From Trichomonas vaginalis G3 (Eukaryota; Parabasalia; Trichomonadida; Trichomonadidae), in the NCBI RefSeq assembly GCF_026262505.1, contig NC_067206.1, positions 21,715,896-21,779,895 on the forward strand: DNA of 64,000 bases, given 5' to 3'. This document shows positions 18,007 to 28,689 of this stretch, one piece after another. Under the pieces are notes generated by a model. The model saw nothing but the letters and a program-made list of their open reading frames with translations. It was not told the origin of the DNA and did not search any database. The translations under genes were made by a program, and so were the position numbers. Position 1 is the stretch's first letter. Every line of letters begins with the position of its first letter.

Positions 18007-20132
18007 GTGCCGTCTTCAAGTATGCCCCAATATTTCCTTTTCGATATTACATGAACTTCGGAAAATACCTTGTCTAGCTTAAAAAAGCCCATCTTTTCAC
18101 CGACCATTCCCATTTCAATGAGTTTGTTGTATCCTTCTTCGTTCGTCATGAGTGCGTCGATGTTCTCATAGTATACCTTCACTTTGGATTTGACATCGGA
18201 GAAGAATTTGTTGTAGTTGTCAAGGACTGCCTTTGCGAACTGAGGGTAGGACCAATGTTCGACAATAGTTTTTAATGTGGTTACTAAGCCACTTTGACCT
18301 TCGGTGAACTCGTACTTCAAAACAAAAGGAGAAAACCTTTCAACAAAGTTGTCGACCTTCTCATAGTGTTTACTCTTCATCTTTTGAGGTTTCTTAATGG
18401 AATATCCCCATGTCGAATTCATAAGCAATTTGAGTGTCATTGCAAGTTTGGGGTTTGAAGCTTTCCTAATATCATACATTTGTTGTATGACTTTTCCAAC
18501 TGTATCGTTCCTTCCCGGGAACTCACCATCTTCGTTTGGAATTCCAGTCGGGATATATTGGACAAACCTCATGTACGCAGCGTTAAGGTCGACATAGTAT
18601 ATTTTTTCATCTGAGTCGAACTTGTCGCAACCAATGGGTCCAGTTCGTGGAAATTCAAGTGAGTCTCTTATCTTTTGAGAAACTTCGCCTGTTATCTCAT
18701 AAACATCGTCGAAGCAACCTGTTTCATATAAAACCTTCTGACCTAACTCAGAAGCTCTCCAATACAATTTGACGTCAATTGGATGTCTCAAATGAAGTTT
18801 GTTTATAGCATCTTGAAGTTCTTGCAACCTCATTGGAAGTTCTTCTGGTTCAGGTTGGTATCCGAACAATCCAACTCCTTTTGGAGCTGTGTACTTCTTT
18901 TGTGCTAGAACTTTGTCTGGAACAACTTTTGGTCTTGCTAACAATGAAAAGTTTGTTTCGTCTTTTGGTACAAAAGTTTCTGTCAGCTTGTCATCTGGAA
19001 TTGGTTCAAACAAACCTTTCTCGAAAAGAATGTTAACAGCTCTGACAATGTTGCACTTGCCTTTTCCGAACAATGGGTTTGTAAGACTTTCGTTCAACAT
19101 GAAGTGGTTGTGGACAAGTACAATCTTCAACCATGGCAATTTGAAGTCAACAACATAGTCGTCGTGTGAAGAACCTTTCTCAGTCGGAATGTTGACTCGG
19201 ATATTGACATTTGCCAACGGTGCAACTTTTGTCAATTGACTTCTGAGAATGTACCTTGTCTTCACACATGACTCAAGATACTTCATCTTCTCATCTGTAA
19301 CAAGACCAGAGTTCCTGAGACATGTAAGAATACAAGGTTCATTGACAATTGTTTCAATTGAATTGTAAATTCCATACCTTGTCAAGTCAATGTCAGACTT
19401 ATTTCTGAACGGGAAGTATCCAGCATGTTGTCTGACTGCTTGAGGGTTAGGTTGGTACCATTCGAACTTGACACTTGCAATTCCTTCAATTGCATTCAAA
19501 ATGTCTGAGTCGGAGTCAAACATTTGTTCTCTCTTTGTAGTCTTGAAAGCGTCAAGAAGTTGTGCGGCTGTTGTGACATTGCATGTGCATAGTAAAATAT
19601 GACCATCCAAATCTTTTACGGTTAGTCTGAGATTGTGTCTTTCTTATTTCCGTCTTGTATGGCAGCAAGTACTCCCATGAAGCCTTCTTTGTTCTTTCCT
19701 TCGTCAAAGTTTACTGTAAAGGTTCGACCAGATGTAATTTGACTTCTAACTTCACGATACTTTTCATATGCATATCTTGTTCTTTCCATGGGAGCATGTG
19801 TGTTCTTCACTTTTCCTTTTTTCCTCTCAAAGGATGCATTTGTTCGTCATGTTTCCAGTAGAATCTGGCAAAGCCGTCGTGTCCTTCAACTTGAGGCTCA
19901 CTAACATCGAAAGCATGTCCATAAGACGTTCTTCTTCTAACCTCTCTAGTCTGTTTGGATAATTTGCGCGTGCTGTTTCTAAGTCCATTTCATAGCGAAG
20001 ACCAGACAATTTGTCATAGACTTTTATGGGTCTTCCCTTCCTATATTTAAACTTCTTTGAAACTCTCCAACCATATCTTTGCAACTCTGCTTTTATTCTA
20101 GCAGATTTTCTGTCCATTCTATACGGGGGCAT
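17982..20132 (-). pseudogene. Family B DNA polymerase, protein-primed type (fossil)
   Basis: The region of about 715 codons starts MPPYRMDRKSARIKAELQRYG at 20132. Polymerase motifs are in order: motif A YYVDLNAAYMRF, motif B KLAMTLKLLMNSTWGYS, motif C VYYENIDALMTN, then a thumb-like end EKMGFFKLDKVFSEVHVIS. The N-terminal half is not readily matched to an exonuclease domain. Maverick polymerases of this family copy the element by protein-primed synthesis from its ends. An AT tract lies just before the start, as for the helicase gene. The copy in element C is at 55888-58038. The region is broken. Confidence 0.8.
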
Positions 20133-20162
20133 TTCTATAAAAATAAAAAAAATGTTTTTCCT

Positions 20163-20746
20163 TTACTTTACATAACCACCCGCTGCCATAAGTCTTTGAC
20201 GCCAACCCATACCAGCTAATGAAGGTTGACTTGGTTTAGTATTGAAACTAAACTTTGGTTTTGGTTTTTCTTCAGTTTTTGGTTTTTCTTCTTCTATTGG
20301 TTTTTCGTCACTTTTCGGTTCATCTGACTTTACCTCACTTGCTGGAATAGTTGTGTCGTCAACATCTTCATAAATATCATATGCCATTTGTTTCTGTTTT
20401 CCTTTCAACTTTTTGTGTTTGTTGTAAAGTTTAGAATATTTCGACTCTAAGTCAATGAGATGTTCTATAATGAACTGTTGGTCAGTGAAGTAAACTTTTC
20501 CATCTGTTGTCTCATAAACTCCTTCAGACTTCAATATTTTATTTGTGAGAGTCTGTTTCTTTTTTGAGATACTTGCCGTTCCATTTTTTATGAAAAGTGA
20601 CTTTGTAGTTAGGGTTTGTATTTCCAGACCTGGCACTTTCTATTATTGAATTTTTCTCTTCATCTGTAAGTTCTTGACAGGTTTTGACAATGGTTCTGAA
20701 CTTTTTGTTTGTGGTGTCAAATCTACCGTTTCAACTTCTTCGTCAT
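20163..20746 (-). pseudogene. Conserved Lys/Pro-rich protein (fossil)
   Basis: The element C copy at 55273-55857 is open for 194 codons. The N-terminal domain contains a short basic beta motif (NYKVTFHRNGTASISKKKQTL), the middle is a coiled-coil (LIDLESKYSKLYNKHKKLKGKQ), and the C-terminal part is acidic Glu/Lys/Pro (KSDEKPIEE) ending GMGWRQRLMAAGGYVK. The first domain resembles the protein at 25421-25855 of element B, so the family is shared between Mavericks. The glycine-rich end suggests a processed or virion-linked protein. The function is unknown and this copy is broken. Confidence 0.55.
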
Positions 20747-20766
20747 TTCATCTCAGTAAAAAATTT

Positions 20767-20923
20767 TAGTTTGGTTTGTTTTCAACTGGTTGTTTAGGTT
20801 TTTTATGTCGGTTCTAAAACTTCCTGAGGTATAGGAAAAACTTGACAAACACGTGGTGGTGTAACTGCTGGAAGCCGAACAAATCCATCTTGAACCCATT
20901 TGTCTCAATGCTGTATTGTTCAT
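20767..20923 (-). pseudogene. Very small conserved gene (about 51 aa in element C)
   Basis: It matches the short gene at 55098-55253 of element C (MNNTALRQMGSRW to KPKQPVENKPN). The start block ACTGAGATGAAATGA is the same as that of the neighbouring gene at 20746. The basic, Pro-rich peptide has no recognised family. This copy is broken. Confidence 0.5.
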
Positions 20924-20942
20924 TTCATCTCAGTAAAAAACT

Positions 20943-21340
20943 TTACATTCCCCACGTTTGAGGCGGTTGAGGTTGGTTGGTTTACCCACTGTTGTGCATG
21001 GTATATCCTCTGTTAAAGAATCTTCACCTTGGTCCATGTAGTGCCCTGCTTGGTTATAGTAGTCATTTGCTTTGTTATAGTAGTTTCCTGCTTGTCTTCT
21101 ACATTGTCCATCCATCCTTGAACTTTTCCTCTTGTTTCAGGATTTGGAATAAGATTTGCTGCATTCTCGTGCTACCTCCCAACCTTTCTGTACAGTTTGT
21201 ATAATAGGTTGTGCTTTCTCTTTCAGTATACCTAATGTACTCAAAATCTTCCTTCCAATTCCAAATGCACCTCTGGCTAGTGTTCCCACTGCGGGCAAAA
21301 ATCTAGATGCGACTCCTGCTAATGCGCCAAATAAACCCAT
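20943..21340 (-). pseudogene. Glycine-rich amphipathic virion peptide, adenovirus pVI/pX-like (fossil)
   Basis: The start MGLFGALAGVASRFLPAVGTLARGAFGIGRKIL is an amphipathic, Gly/Ala-rich helix with basic residues, and the C-terminal part is rich in Tyr, Asn and Gln (GNYYNKANDYYNQAGHYMDQ). Such proteins in adenoviruses and Mavericks lie inside the capsid and can disrupt membranes or bind DNA. That role is inferred. It is divergent to the integrase, 15 bp apart, as in element C (54679-55078). The region is broken. Confidence 0.5.
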
Positions 21341-21355
21341 TTCTTATGGTTAAAA

Positions 21356-22309
21356 ATGACGAATTCAAACAAGGACCCGTATGTTTCTAAAGCAACAAAG
21401 AAAGCACTCATGGTAAAAATCTTTAGTTCAACACCAAATGCTTGGTTTATGGATATCTTGGAAACATTCCGAGATATAGAGAAGATGGACCACCCATACT
21501 GGCTAATATTTGTCGGTCAAAACACAAGATACTGTGAAGCCATACCATTATGGTCCAAAAATATTTTAGATGTGAAAACTGCTTTGACAATATTCGTTGA
21601 CAAATACCATCCAACAAAACTGACATCTGACTATGAAAGTTCTTTCAAATCAGACGATATTAAAAACTATCTGCGTTCAAAAATGTAAACCATATTTCAT
21701 TGTCGACCAAAACCATTCTCTGCTTGGTGTCATTGACGTTGTATAAAAATGTTAAGAGACTTAAACCAACCACAAGGTGGTGAAGCAAATGAAATGTCAA
21801 TGAACGACAAATATAGACACTTCTCCATGGGCAAAGATGAGAAAGTTTTAAATATTTACAATAACCGTAAACAAAAAGGTTTGGGAAACCACTCCCCGAA
21901 GAAATGAAAACAACCCTGACTTAGAGAAAGACTATATATTTAATAGTTTAGTCAAAGAGACAAACAAGAAAGAATGCCGGGCTTCAAACTTCAGAAAGGT
22001 GACAAAGTAAAAATAGAAATACCTAAACGCGACCCATATGAAAATACTATTTGACTATGACAACAATGGGAACTCGACAGGTACTCACATTCGTGTTCGT
22101 AAAAATAGAAGAAAGTATACAAAGAAATATTATGAAGTTTAGGCAAACATGGCAAAATGTACAGACTGCAAGCAGAAGATAAAACTACTATTGTCAGACC
22201 TCGTTTCAAACTTGTTAAGGTTCAAGGTGGTATACTTTCAAAGACAGTTCCTAACAAATATAAGACAACTCCTGACGAATATGCTAAAGAAGTTGAAAAT
22301 GACGACTAA
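21356..22309 (+). pseudogene. rve-type integrase (fossil)
   Basis: The region encodes a retroviral-type integrase core: WFMDILETF, KLTSDYESSFKSDDI and the NHSLLGVIDV-like helix correspond to the DDE catalytic block, followed by a C-terminal SH3/chromo-like domain (KKGDKVKIEIPKRDPYE). In Mavericks this enzyme inserts the element and makes 5-6 bp target duplications, as seen here. There is no reverse transcriptase nearby. The copy in element C is at 53704-54662. This copy is heavily worn. Confidence 0.75.
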
Positions 22310-22378
22310 GCATTTCTATCACATGCGTAAACTGTCATGTAAGGTGGCATGTAGTCTTTACTTTGTCCCGTTGTTTGT
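22310..22378 (-). pseudogene. 3' end of the element A fibre gene, cut off by element B
   Basis: The 69 bp encode the end of the collar domain (KDYMPPYMTVYA-like) on the minus strand and match the end of the fibre gene at 53640-53707 in element C. The rest of this gene lies beyond element B at 42569-44140. The 5-bp duplication TTTGT (22374-22378 and 42569-42573) marks the insertion. Confidence 0.8.
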
Positions 22379-23079
22379 AGTTAGTATACAAGTCTCGTGT
22401 ACTGAGGCACTGCGTTCCTCCGTACGCAATACTTGTGAATTTGACACTTTACAAAACCGTTAACGTATATTTTACAACACAAACACAAACACCAACTTAA
22501 CCTTAAATATTTATAAAGCCGCCAACCACTTCACCTTACTACTGTAAAAATAAACGTTCTCACTTACAAAAGTATTGCAACTCTTCCCATTGCTGTGCTT
22601 CACACAATAGTTCATATTCTTCAGTATCGCTGCTGTCGCTCCAATCGTCAGAGTCAAAGTCACTGTCAAAATAAATGTTAGTAAGTTTTGACAAAGCTAA
22701 TGAAACACGTTTACCGTTTGTATCGTATGCTTGTATAAACTTTCCATTCTTCATTCCTTCATAAACGCTCAAACTAACTTTACCCTTTCTCCCTCGTATC
22801 TGATAGAATGTATTTTCACGAGGAACGAAGAACAAATTCTTGAACTCATGACCGTTGTAGTTTGTTATCTCAATAGTTTTCGTCATTTATATAAAAATAA
22901 ACTTAAAAATAAAATAAAAATAATTTTAAAAAATAAACTTAAAAATTAATGATATCACCACCCTCACACGTATGAAAACATAGCACAAAAATAAATTTAG
23001 GTGAAGCGGTGAGATCTCACCTCTTTTTTCACCTGTTTTTTCACCCACTTGAATTCATTGCTTTATAACTCTCTTCCTT
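22379..23079. repeat. Left terminal inverted repeat of element B (701 bp)
   Basis: It matches 41868-42568 in reverse complement almost base for base; I see only about two differences, both in the AGATCT repeat. It contains a terminal stem-loop (ACAAGT/ACTTGT outer stem, GAGG/CCTC inner), a complete small gene and an AGATCT-centred repeat at 22999-23047. Confidence 0.9.
22560..22886 (-). CDS. Small gene within the left inverted repeat of B (108 aa)
   Basis: The open frame starts MTKTIEITNYNGHEFKNLFFVPRENTFYQIRGRKGK. The first 70 residues look like a small beta-barrel, and the C-terminus is strongly acidic (SDFDSDDWSDSSDTEEYE). The same protein is encoded at 42061-42387. Because it lies in the inverted repeat, the element carries two identical copies, one reading out toward each end. 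It resembles the small basic-beta proteins of this element family, such as 23063-23275. The function is unknown. Confidence 0.6.
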   Translation of the reverse strand: MTKTIEITNYNGHEFKNLFFVPRENTFYQIRGRKGKVSLSVYEGMKNGKFIQAYDTNGKRVSLALSKLTNIYFDSDFDSDDWSDSSDTEEYELLCEAQQWEELQYFCK

Positions 23080-23275
23080 TCTCCAACTCTTCTAACTTCT
23101 TCTTAAGTTCAGCAATGTTGTCCTCATGAAGTTTAATCTTCCTTAATATACCTTCTCTATCTAATGGTTGCTTTATCTTTCTAAACTGAACTCTACCATC
23201 CTTCATAGTATGAACGTAAAAACCTTCTGGAACCGCTCCTGATTTAATGTATTCTACCAAAAACTTTTGTTTCAT
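23063..23275 (-). CDS. Small beta plus coiled-coil protein (70 aa)
   Basis: It starts MKQKFLVEYIKSGAVPEGFYVHTMKDGRVQFRKIKQPL, a short beta hairpin domain like those at 5931-6350 and 25421-25855, and ends in a coiled-coil (DNIAELKKKLEELEKGREL). The last five or six codons lie within the inverted repeat. The function is unknown. Confidence 0.5.
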   Translation of the reverse strand: MKQKFLVEYIKSGAVPEGFYVHTMKDGRVQFRKIKQPLDREGILRKIKLHEDNIAELKKKLEELEKGREL

Positions 23276-23346
23276 TGCTCAGTGACTTTAGTCGTCATTT
23301 CAATCAAATAAAAATTTTAATATTAAATAAAAATAACGTTATTTTT

Positions 23347-23787
23347 TCAGTAAGGAAACGCAGGAGTTTTACGATTTATTTGAGGCGTGGGTTCTGGTTT
23401 AAATGTTGGAGTCGGTTTAGGAGTTGACTTTTGAACAGGAGTTTGTACTTTCATAGGTTCAGGAGTCATTGAAGGTGTTGTTTGTGATGGTGTCGGAGTT
23501 TGTTTAACTTCAGCTACTTCAGTATTATTTACAACATTTGCTTTATTTCTTTTCAACATCATAACTGCTCCTGCTGTAGCTAGCAAACCTAGTGGGAGAC
23601 CATATTTTATATAAGGACTTGACCAAATGCTATTTTTGACAGGAGCTGGTGGAACACCTAACCTTGGTGAGACTGCTCTTTGCCATTGTGCAGCTCGTAA
23701 GAAATATTCAATAGGTGCTCCATAATCGTTTGGTAAAGTTTGTTTCATAGATGGTGAAGGTTCACGAGAGCTTGATGAAGAACTCAT
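23347..23787 (-). CDS. Membrane-anchored Ser/Pro-rich protein (146 aa)
   Basis: Residues 1-55 are Ser-rich (MSSSSSSREPSPSMKQ), a hydrophobic helix follows at about 60-78 (YGLPLGLLATAGAVMML) with a basic stop (KRNK), and the remainder is Thr/Pro-rich (TPTPSQTTPSMTPEPMK). This layout is that of a single-pass membrane or virion membrane protein with a disordered, possibly glycosylated tail. It lies between the inverted repeat and the capsid gene. No family is recognised. Confidence 0.55.
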   Translation of the reverse strand: MSSSSSSREPSPSMKQTLPNDYGAPIEYFLRAAQWQRAVSPRLGVPPAPVKNSIWSSPYIKYGLPLGLLATAGAVMMLKRNKANVVNNTEVAEVKQTPTPSQTTPSMTPEPMKVQTPVQKSTPKPTPTFKPEPTPQINRKTPAFPY

Positions 23788-23852
23788 TTATAAGCTTTAA
23801 AAATAAACGTTTCATCCTTTATTCCTCACTGTCGTCCGTAGCTAAGTTATAG

Positions 23853-25393
23853 TCATCTAATCTCTATTATTGGGATTCCATTAGCACGCACCTGAATGGC
23901 AAAGCAACAATCCCTCATAAATCCAATAAGTGGCTTTGGTACATTTTCAGTTGCTAGTTCAATAGGTCCTTTAACAGACAATTTGTATGTTATTGGAGCA
24001 GTAGATGTTTGACCTTGCTGGAAGCAAAAAGTCCACTTCTGTTGGAAAACCACATAAGAAATGTGTGTTGTCATAGCTATCCCATTTATGTTCCACACTA
24101 CCATCATCCACCAATGACCTCATAACATCTTCATTAAATCCTATCATATCATTTGTTTGTATTGCAAGCGTTCGCAACCATTTCATAAAATACAGGTCCA
24201 TATGATTTTTCAGGTTCTGTAGGCATATTTCCATAAGCTCCCATGGAAAGCTGAAGATATTTAAACTTAGGGTTCTCAAAATTAACATAATAGTTGTCTT
24301 TCTTTCTAAATAGTGCCCAAATACTTTTAACATTAATAGGCGTATAAGCTGCTGTAAATGTTGCACTTGAACTATCTGTATTCTTTGAGAATGAACCGTC
24401 CATAGGAATCCAATCCATAACTTTAACAGGAAAACATAAAGCCTCGTTTGTATAATGTTCTACAAGTTCTGTATAAATGTTAGGGTCTAAAGAGAATGAC
24501 TTTGGATGAATGAAACATTCATTAAAATCCATCTTTGTTCGAAATAGTTGCTGGTTTACAGTTGTAATAGTAACTGTTCCACTAGCTTCTACTGCCTTCG
24601 TTATCATAGTGAATGGTTCATTCCATGGAACAAATTTATTTGTCGGTGGATTTGAATCTGAAGCAAATGCAACTTTAAGAGTTGGATTGAAAGCAATGAT
24701 ATCATTTACAGATATAGATGTGCATTGTAAGGCGTCGCTACTGAACTTTACTTTAAGCTGAATGTTTCCTGCAAAAGCTGGAATAAATCGAATAGCTTCT
24801 AATGGAAGGAATCTTCTAACAGGAATTCTTAAACGAAGCTTAAAATCAAATGATTTTCCTGCTGTAATTGGACCACTAACAATTTGTCCTGTTCTGCATG
24901 TTCCCGAATGACTCCATACATCTTCATGTCGAGTCTTTGAGAAAACATCTACTTTCTTTATTTGTTCGGTAGTTGTGAGTTTGAAGTTATATATGCTTCT
25001 TCTCTTGCATTGTCTTGAGAATATACGATACGACCATTTGCAAGGATTTGATATCCAGCAACTGCATAGAAAGCGTCATCGAAACCAATCCAAAATCCTG
25101 GTGGGTTTGTTTTATTGGAACCTGAACCAATTTCTTTATCTACAATAATTGACCTTCCATTTTATACGTAATGAATGTATTGTAAAGGTCCAACATATTT
25201 TCACCAGGAGGTGAGAGATTGAATGTTACCCATGTGTTATCTTTACAGTTCCAGGTTGTGATGGAATCTTTGCGTCAGAATATTTTCTATTAGTGTCACC
25301 AATTTGAACTGCATTGTCTATGATATCGAAATATGAGCGAATCTGATGAATATGCTCTGCTGGAGTAAATTCGTTTAGCTGTTCGTTCTGCAT
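23853..25393 (-). pseudogene. Major capsid protein of element B (fossil)
   Basis: The region of about 510 codons starts MQNEQLNEFTPAEHIHQIRSYF. Its beta-rich segments (GVIPFYQAFAGNIQLKVKF-like patterns, FIHPKSFSLDPNIYTELVEHY, YVNFENPKFKYLQLSMGAYGN and the end GFMRDCCFAIQVRANGIPIIEI) and its length fit a double jelly-roll capsid protein. It is the only gene of suitable size for this role in B. Sequence similarity to the capsid region of A is weak by eye. Heavily broken. Confidence 0.55.
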
Positions 25394-25420
25394 GTATTTA
25401 CTTCAGATAAAAATATCTAT

Positions 25421-25855
25421 TTACTTCATTATTCTCACTCTTCTTCTTGGCATTCGTGGTGGAAGTTGTTTCTTGACATTTTCAATGAACTGTACATTCT
25501 CTTTTGTCTCGACTTCTTTCACTGGCGGGTCAGGGTTCTTTGACTCGGTTTGCTTTTCAATGAAATTCACGAACTTTGCAATAAGCTCTTGGTTCGTTAT
25601 TGAAAGAACATCTGGCTTCTTTTCTTCTTGTTCTATTGACTTTTCAGTTTGAACAGAAGGTTTTATATGGGCTTCGTGGACTTCACCCTTGCCATGCACC
25701 TTAATGTTGTCGCTCTCTGTATTCGCTAATGGAACCTTTCTTTTTCTTACATATATTTTACCATCTTTACTCTGACTTACATAATAGAAAGGATGTTGTA
25801 TTCCTCTGGCGTCATTTAATATAATAGACTCTCGTTCTGATTTTGACAAGCTCAT
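25421..25855 (-). CDS. Conserved small protein, relative of 20163-20746 (144 aa)
   Basis: It starts MSLSKSERESIILNDARGIQHPFYYVSQSKDGKIYVRKRKV. This first domain aligns with the start of the element A/C family at 20163 and 55273 (EEKNSIIESARSGNTNPNYKV). The middle is acidic and the end is basic (QLPPRMPRRRVRIMK), suggesting nucleic-acid binding inside the particle. The gene is divergent to the one at 25899. Role inferred only. Confidence 0.55.
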   Translation of the reverse strand: MSLSKSERESIILNDARGIQHPFYYVSQSKDGKIYVRKRKVPLANTESDNIKVHGKGEVHEAHIKPSVQTEKSIEQEEKKPDVLSITNQELIAKFVNFIEKQTESKNPDPPVKEVETKENVQFIENVKKQLPPRMPRRRVRIMK

Positions 25856-25898
25856 TTTACATCGGTTAAAGTTTTAATTTTGTTTTATCTGCAATCAA

Positions 25899-26160
25899 AT
25901 GACTCAGACAAGCCCTACGGACAAGACCCAAGGTGTCATAGATGTTGAAGCATTGAAGAAAGAAATTCGCGAGCAAATTTTATCCGAACTGAAGGAACAA
26001 AAACAAGAACAAAAGCCAGAGAGACCAAAGAGAAAACTTAGTGGAAAAACAACTAGCTGCATTAGCTGCTGGAAGACAAAAGAACCCACGTTTGCTAGCA
26101 AAGAAAGCTAGAGAAGAAGCTGAAGCAAAAGCTAAAGAAGCTGAAGCAAAGAAAGAGTAA
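25899..26160 (+). pseudogene. Short coiled-coil protein (fossil)
   Basis: The start MTQTSPTDKTQGVIDVEALKKEIREQIL leads into a Glu/Lys/Gln coiled-coil and an Ala/Lys/Glu-rich end. It is a small accessory or scaffold-like gene just before the minor capsid region. The family is unrecognised and the gene is broken. Confidence 0.45.
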
Positions 26161-26183
26161 ATGGTTTATTTATCCGAACTAAA

Positions 26184-27040
26184 ATGTATAGACAAATACC
26201 TTTAACTGTTGCGTTCAGTAGTGAAAACCCTGACGTCAAAATAAAGGGGAACAGAGTAACGTTTAAGTTTCCAACAGACTGGATTGTGAACATAAATGAA
26301 GAGAAGTACATTGGCATAACATCTATGTATATAACACGTGCATTTAGGAAAGTTGACTTTATACTTCAAGTCGAGATAGAAAATGACGAACAGTCTTTAA
26401 GCGCCCAAAACATTCACATATACAATACTTTAAAGACGATACAACATTGTTGCAATGTATGATTTCATTTAATGAGATGTTCGAGAAAAAGTTCAACATT
26501 GAAGTACAAACTTTACAGCCTTTACGTGAGTTTCTTGCACAACTGAAAGAAGAAGGTAGTCAGCCACAACTTATAGACTTTCATTATGAATTTAATGAAA
26601 ATGAAGATGGAACTCATGACTGTCAATTCATTGTATTCTCACCATTCAATGAAGTCGCTAAAGAGAAAAAAAATCCATTACGTATAAGGTTTCAAATCTC
26701 TGAACCAAGTGATGATTTTAAGAATGTTTTCAATTATGATGCAATGCTTCCGAGGAAAAATGAATTTTCAAAGATTGTAACACCTGGCATTTGGGATAGA
26801 AAGCAAGCTATATTATATTCAAACTTAAGTAAGGGAGTTGAAAATGAGTTCATTGGTCATACAAGAACTTCACCACTTCCTAACCCTAAATACTATAAAT
26901 TAACTGGCTTCAATCGTGAGTTTTGGATAGACATGTTCTCCACTCATGACCATAAATGTCCAGTGTTCTTGCCTCCAGACCATAAGGACTGTCTCTACAT
27001 TGAAGCACAACTCTTAAACTCTACCATCGCAGTATTGTAA
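26184..27040 (+). pseudogene. Minor capsid-type protein of element B, copy 1 (fossil)
   Basis: It starts MYRQIPLTVAFSSENPDVKIKGNRVTFKFPTDWIVNINEEKYIGI. The pattern PTDWIVNINEEKYIGITSMYITRA parallels PRHWVEYVGGEKAIEIRQVRSI in the gene at 40298, so B holds two diverged members of one family. The middle is beta-rich (IDFHYEFNENEDGTHDCQFIVF) and the end is FSTHDHKCPVFLPPDHKDCLYIEAQLL. By analogy with Maverick layouts it could be a capsid-associated protein. No diagnostic motif. Broken. Confidence 0.45.
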
Positions 27041-27174
27041 AATCTACGCTAGCTTTATTTTTATCATTCATGACCTCATTGCTGACAAAAATAAGCCGCT
27101 AGCGGCAAGGGCGAAGCCCATGACCTCAGAACTTCAACTCAAAGAATCCGGAGACAAAGTCTCATGGTTTTTAG
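27041..27174. other. Hairpin-rich spacer left of cassette D
   Basis: Three GC-rich hairpins stand close together: GCCGCTAGCGGC (about 27094), GGGCGAAGCCC (about 27109) and GAGACAAAGTCTC (about 27151). Similar hairpins GCCGCTAAGCGGC and GACCTGAAGGTC lie at 30984-31011 just after the helicase gene of cassette D. They may mark recombination points or transcript ends. Confidence 0.55.
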
Positions 27175-27181
27175 GTTATTC

Positions 27182-28624
27182 AATAATTAATTATTTTTAA
27201 AGAACTAAAGGTGCTACCATGTTACCATGTGCTACCAGGTCATTTAACTTCTCTGAAAAAGTGTGACAACATGACATTTTGACAACAACACAGGAGGAAG
27301 GTAGTTATGAATTATTTTTAAAGAACTAAAGGTGCTACCATGTTACCATGTGCTACCAGGTCATTTAACTTCTCTGAAAAAGTGTGACAACATGACATTT
27401 TGACAACAACACAGGAGGAAGGTAGTTATGAATTATTTTTAAAGAACTAAAGGTGCTACCATGTTACCATGTGCTACCAGGTCATTTAACTTCTCTGAAA
27501 AAGTGTGACAACATGACATTTTGACAACAACACAGGAGGAAGGTAGTTATGAATTATTTTTAAAGAACTAAAGGTGCTACCATGTTACCATGTGCTACCA
27601 GGTCATTTAACTTCTCTGAAAAAGTGTGACAACATGACATTTTGACAACAACACAGGAGGAAGGTAGTTATGAATTATTTTTAAAGAACTAAAGGTGCTA
27701 CCATGTTACCATGTGCTACCAGGTCATTTAACTTCTCTGAAAAAGTGTGACAACATGACATTTTGACAACAACACAGGAGGAAGGTAGTTATGAATTATT
27801 TTTGAAGAACTAAAGGTGCTACCATGTTACCATGTGCTACCAGGTCATTTAACTTCTCTGAAAAAGTGTGACAACATGACATTTTGACAACAACACAGGA
27901 GGAAGGTAGTTATGAATTATTTTTAAAGAACTAAAGGTGCTACCATGTTACCATGTGCTACCAGGTCATTTAACTTCTCTGAAAAAGTGTGACAACATGA
28001 CATTTTGACAACAACACAGGAGGAAGGTAGTTATGAATTATTTTTAAAGAACTAAAGGTGCTACCATGTTACCATGTGCTACCAGGTCATTTAACTTCTC
28101 TGAAAAAGTGTGACAACATGACATTTTGACAACAACACAGGAGGAAGGTAGTTATGAATTATTTTTAAAGAACTAAAGGTGCTACCATGTTACCATGTGC
28201 TACCAGGTCATTTAACTTCTCTGAAAAGTGTGACAACATGACATTTTGACAACAACACAGGAGGAAGGTAGTTATGAATTATTTTTAAAGAACTAAAGGT
28301 GCTACCATGTTACCATGTGCTACCAGGTCATTTAACTTCTCTGAAAAAGTGTGACAACATGACATTTTGACAACAACACAGGAGGAAGGTAGTTATGAAT
28401 TATTTTTAAAGAACTAAAGGTGCTACCATGTTACCATGTGCTACCAGGTCATTTAACTTCTCTGAAAAAGTGTGACAACATGACATTTTGACAACAACAC
28501 AGGAGGAAGGTAGTTATGAATTATTTTTGAAGAACTAAAGGTGCTACCATGTTACCATGTGCTACCAGGTCATTTAACTTCTCTGAAAAAGTGTGACAAC
28601 ATGACATTTTGACAACAACACAGG
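27182..28624. repeat. Tandem array of twelve 121-bp units
   Basis: Units start at about 121-bp steps from 27210 (marker GGTGCTACCATG) to 28540. Each holds AAAGAACTAAAGGTGCTACC, ATGTTACCATGTGCTACCAGG, AACTTCTCTGAAAAAGTG and the core GTGACAACATGACATTTTGACAACAACACAGG split here into its parts. Units are almost identical. The same A-to-G change occurs just before units 6 and 12, and one unit lacks a base. The last unit leads into the coding region. Confidence 0.95.
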
Positions 28625-28689
28625 AAAATATGATGCAGTCCAAAAATAAAGTTAGTTATGAATTGTTTTTATTTTTTATTCCTATATAA

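Noticed and set aside
21356-22309. Retrovirus or LTR retrotransposon suggested by the rve integrase
   Set aside because: No reverse transcriptase, gag or long terminal repeats. The integrase accompanies capsid, ATPase and polymerase genes of Maverick type.
27182-28624. CRISPR-like regular repeats
   Set aside because: Units are directly adjacent with no unique spacers, there are no cas genes, and the context is a eukaryotic Maverick.
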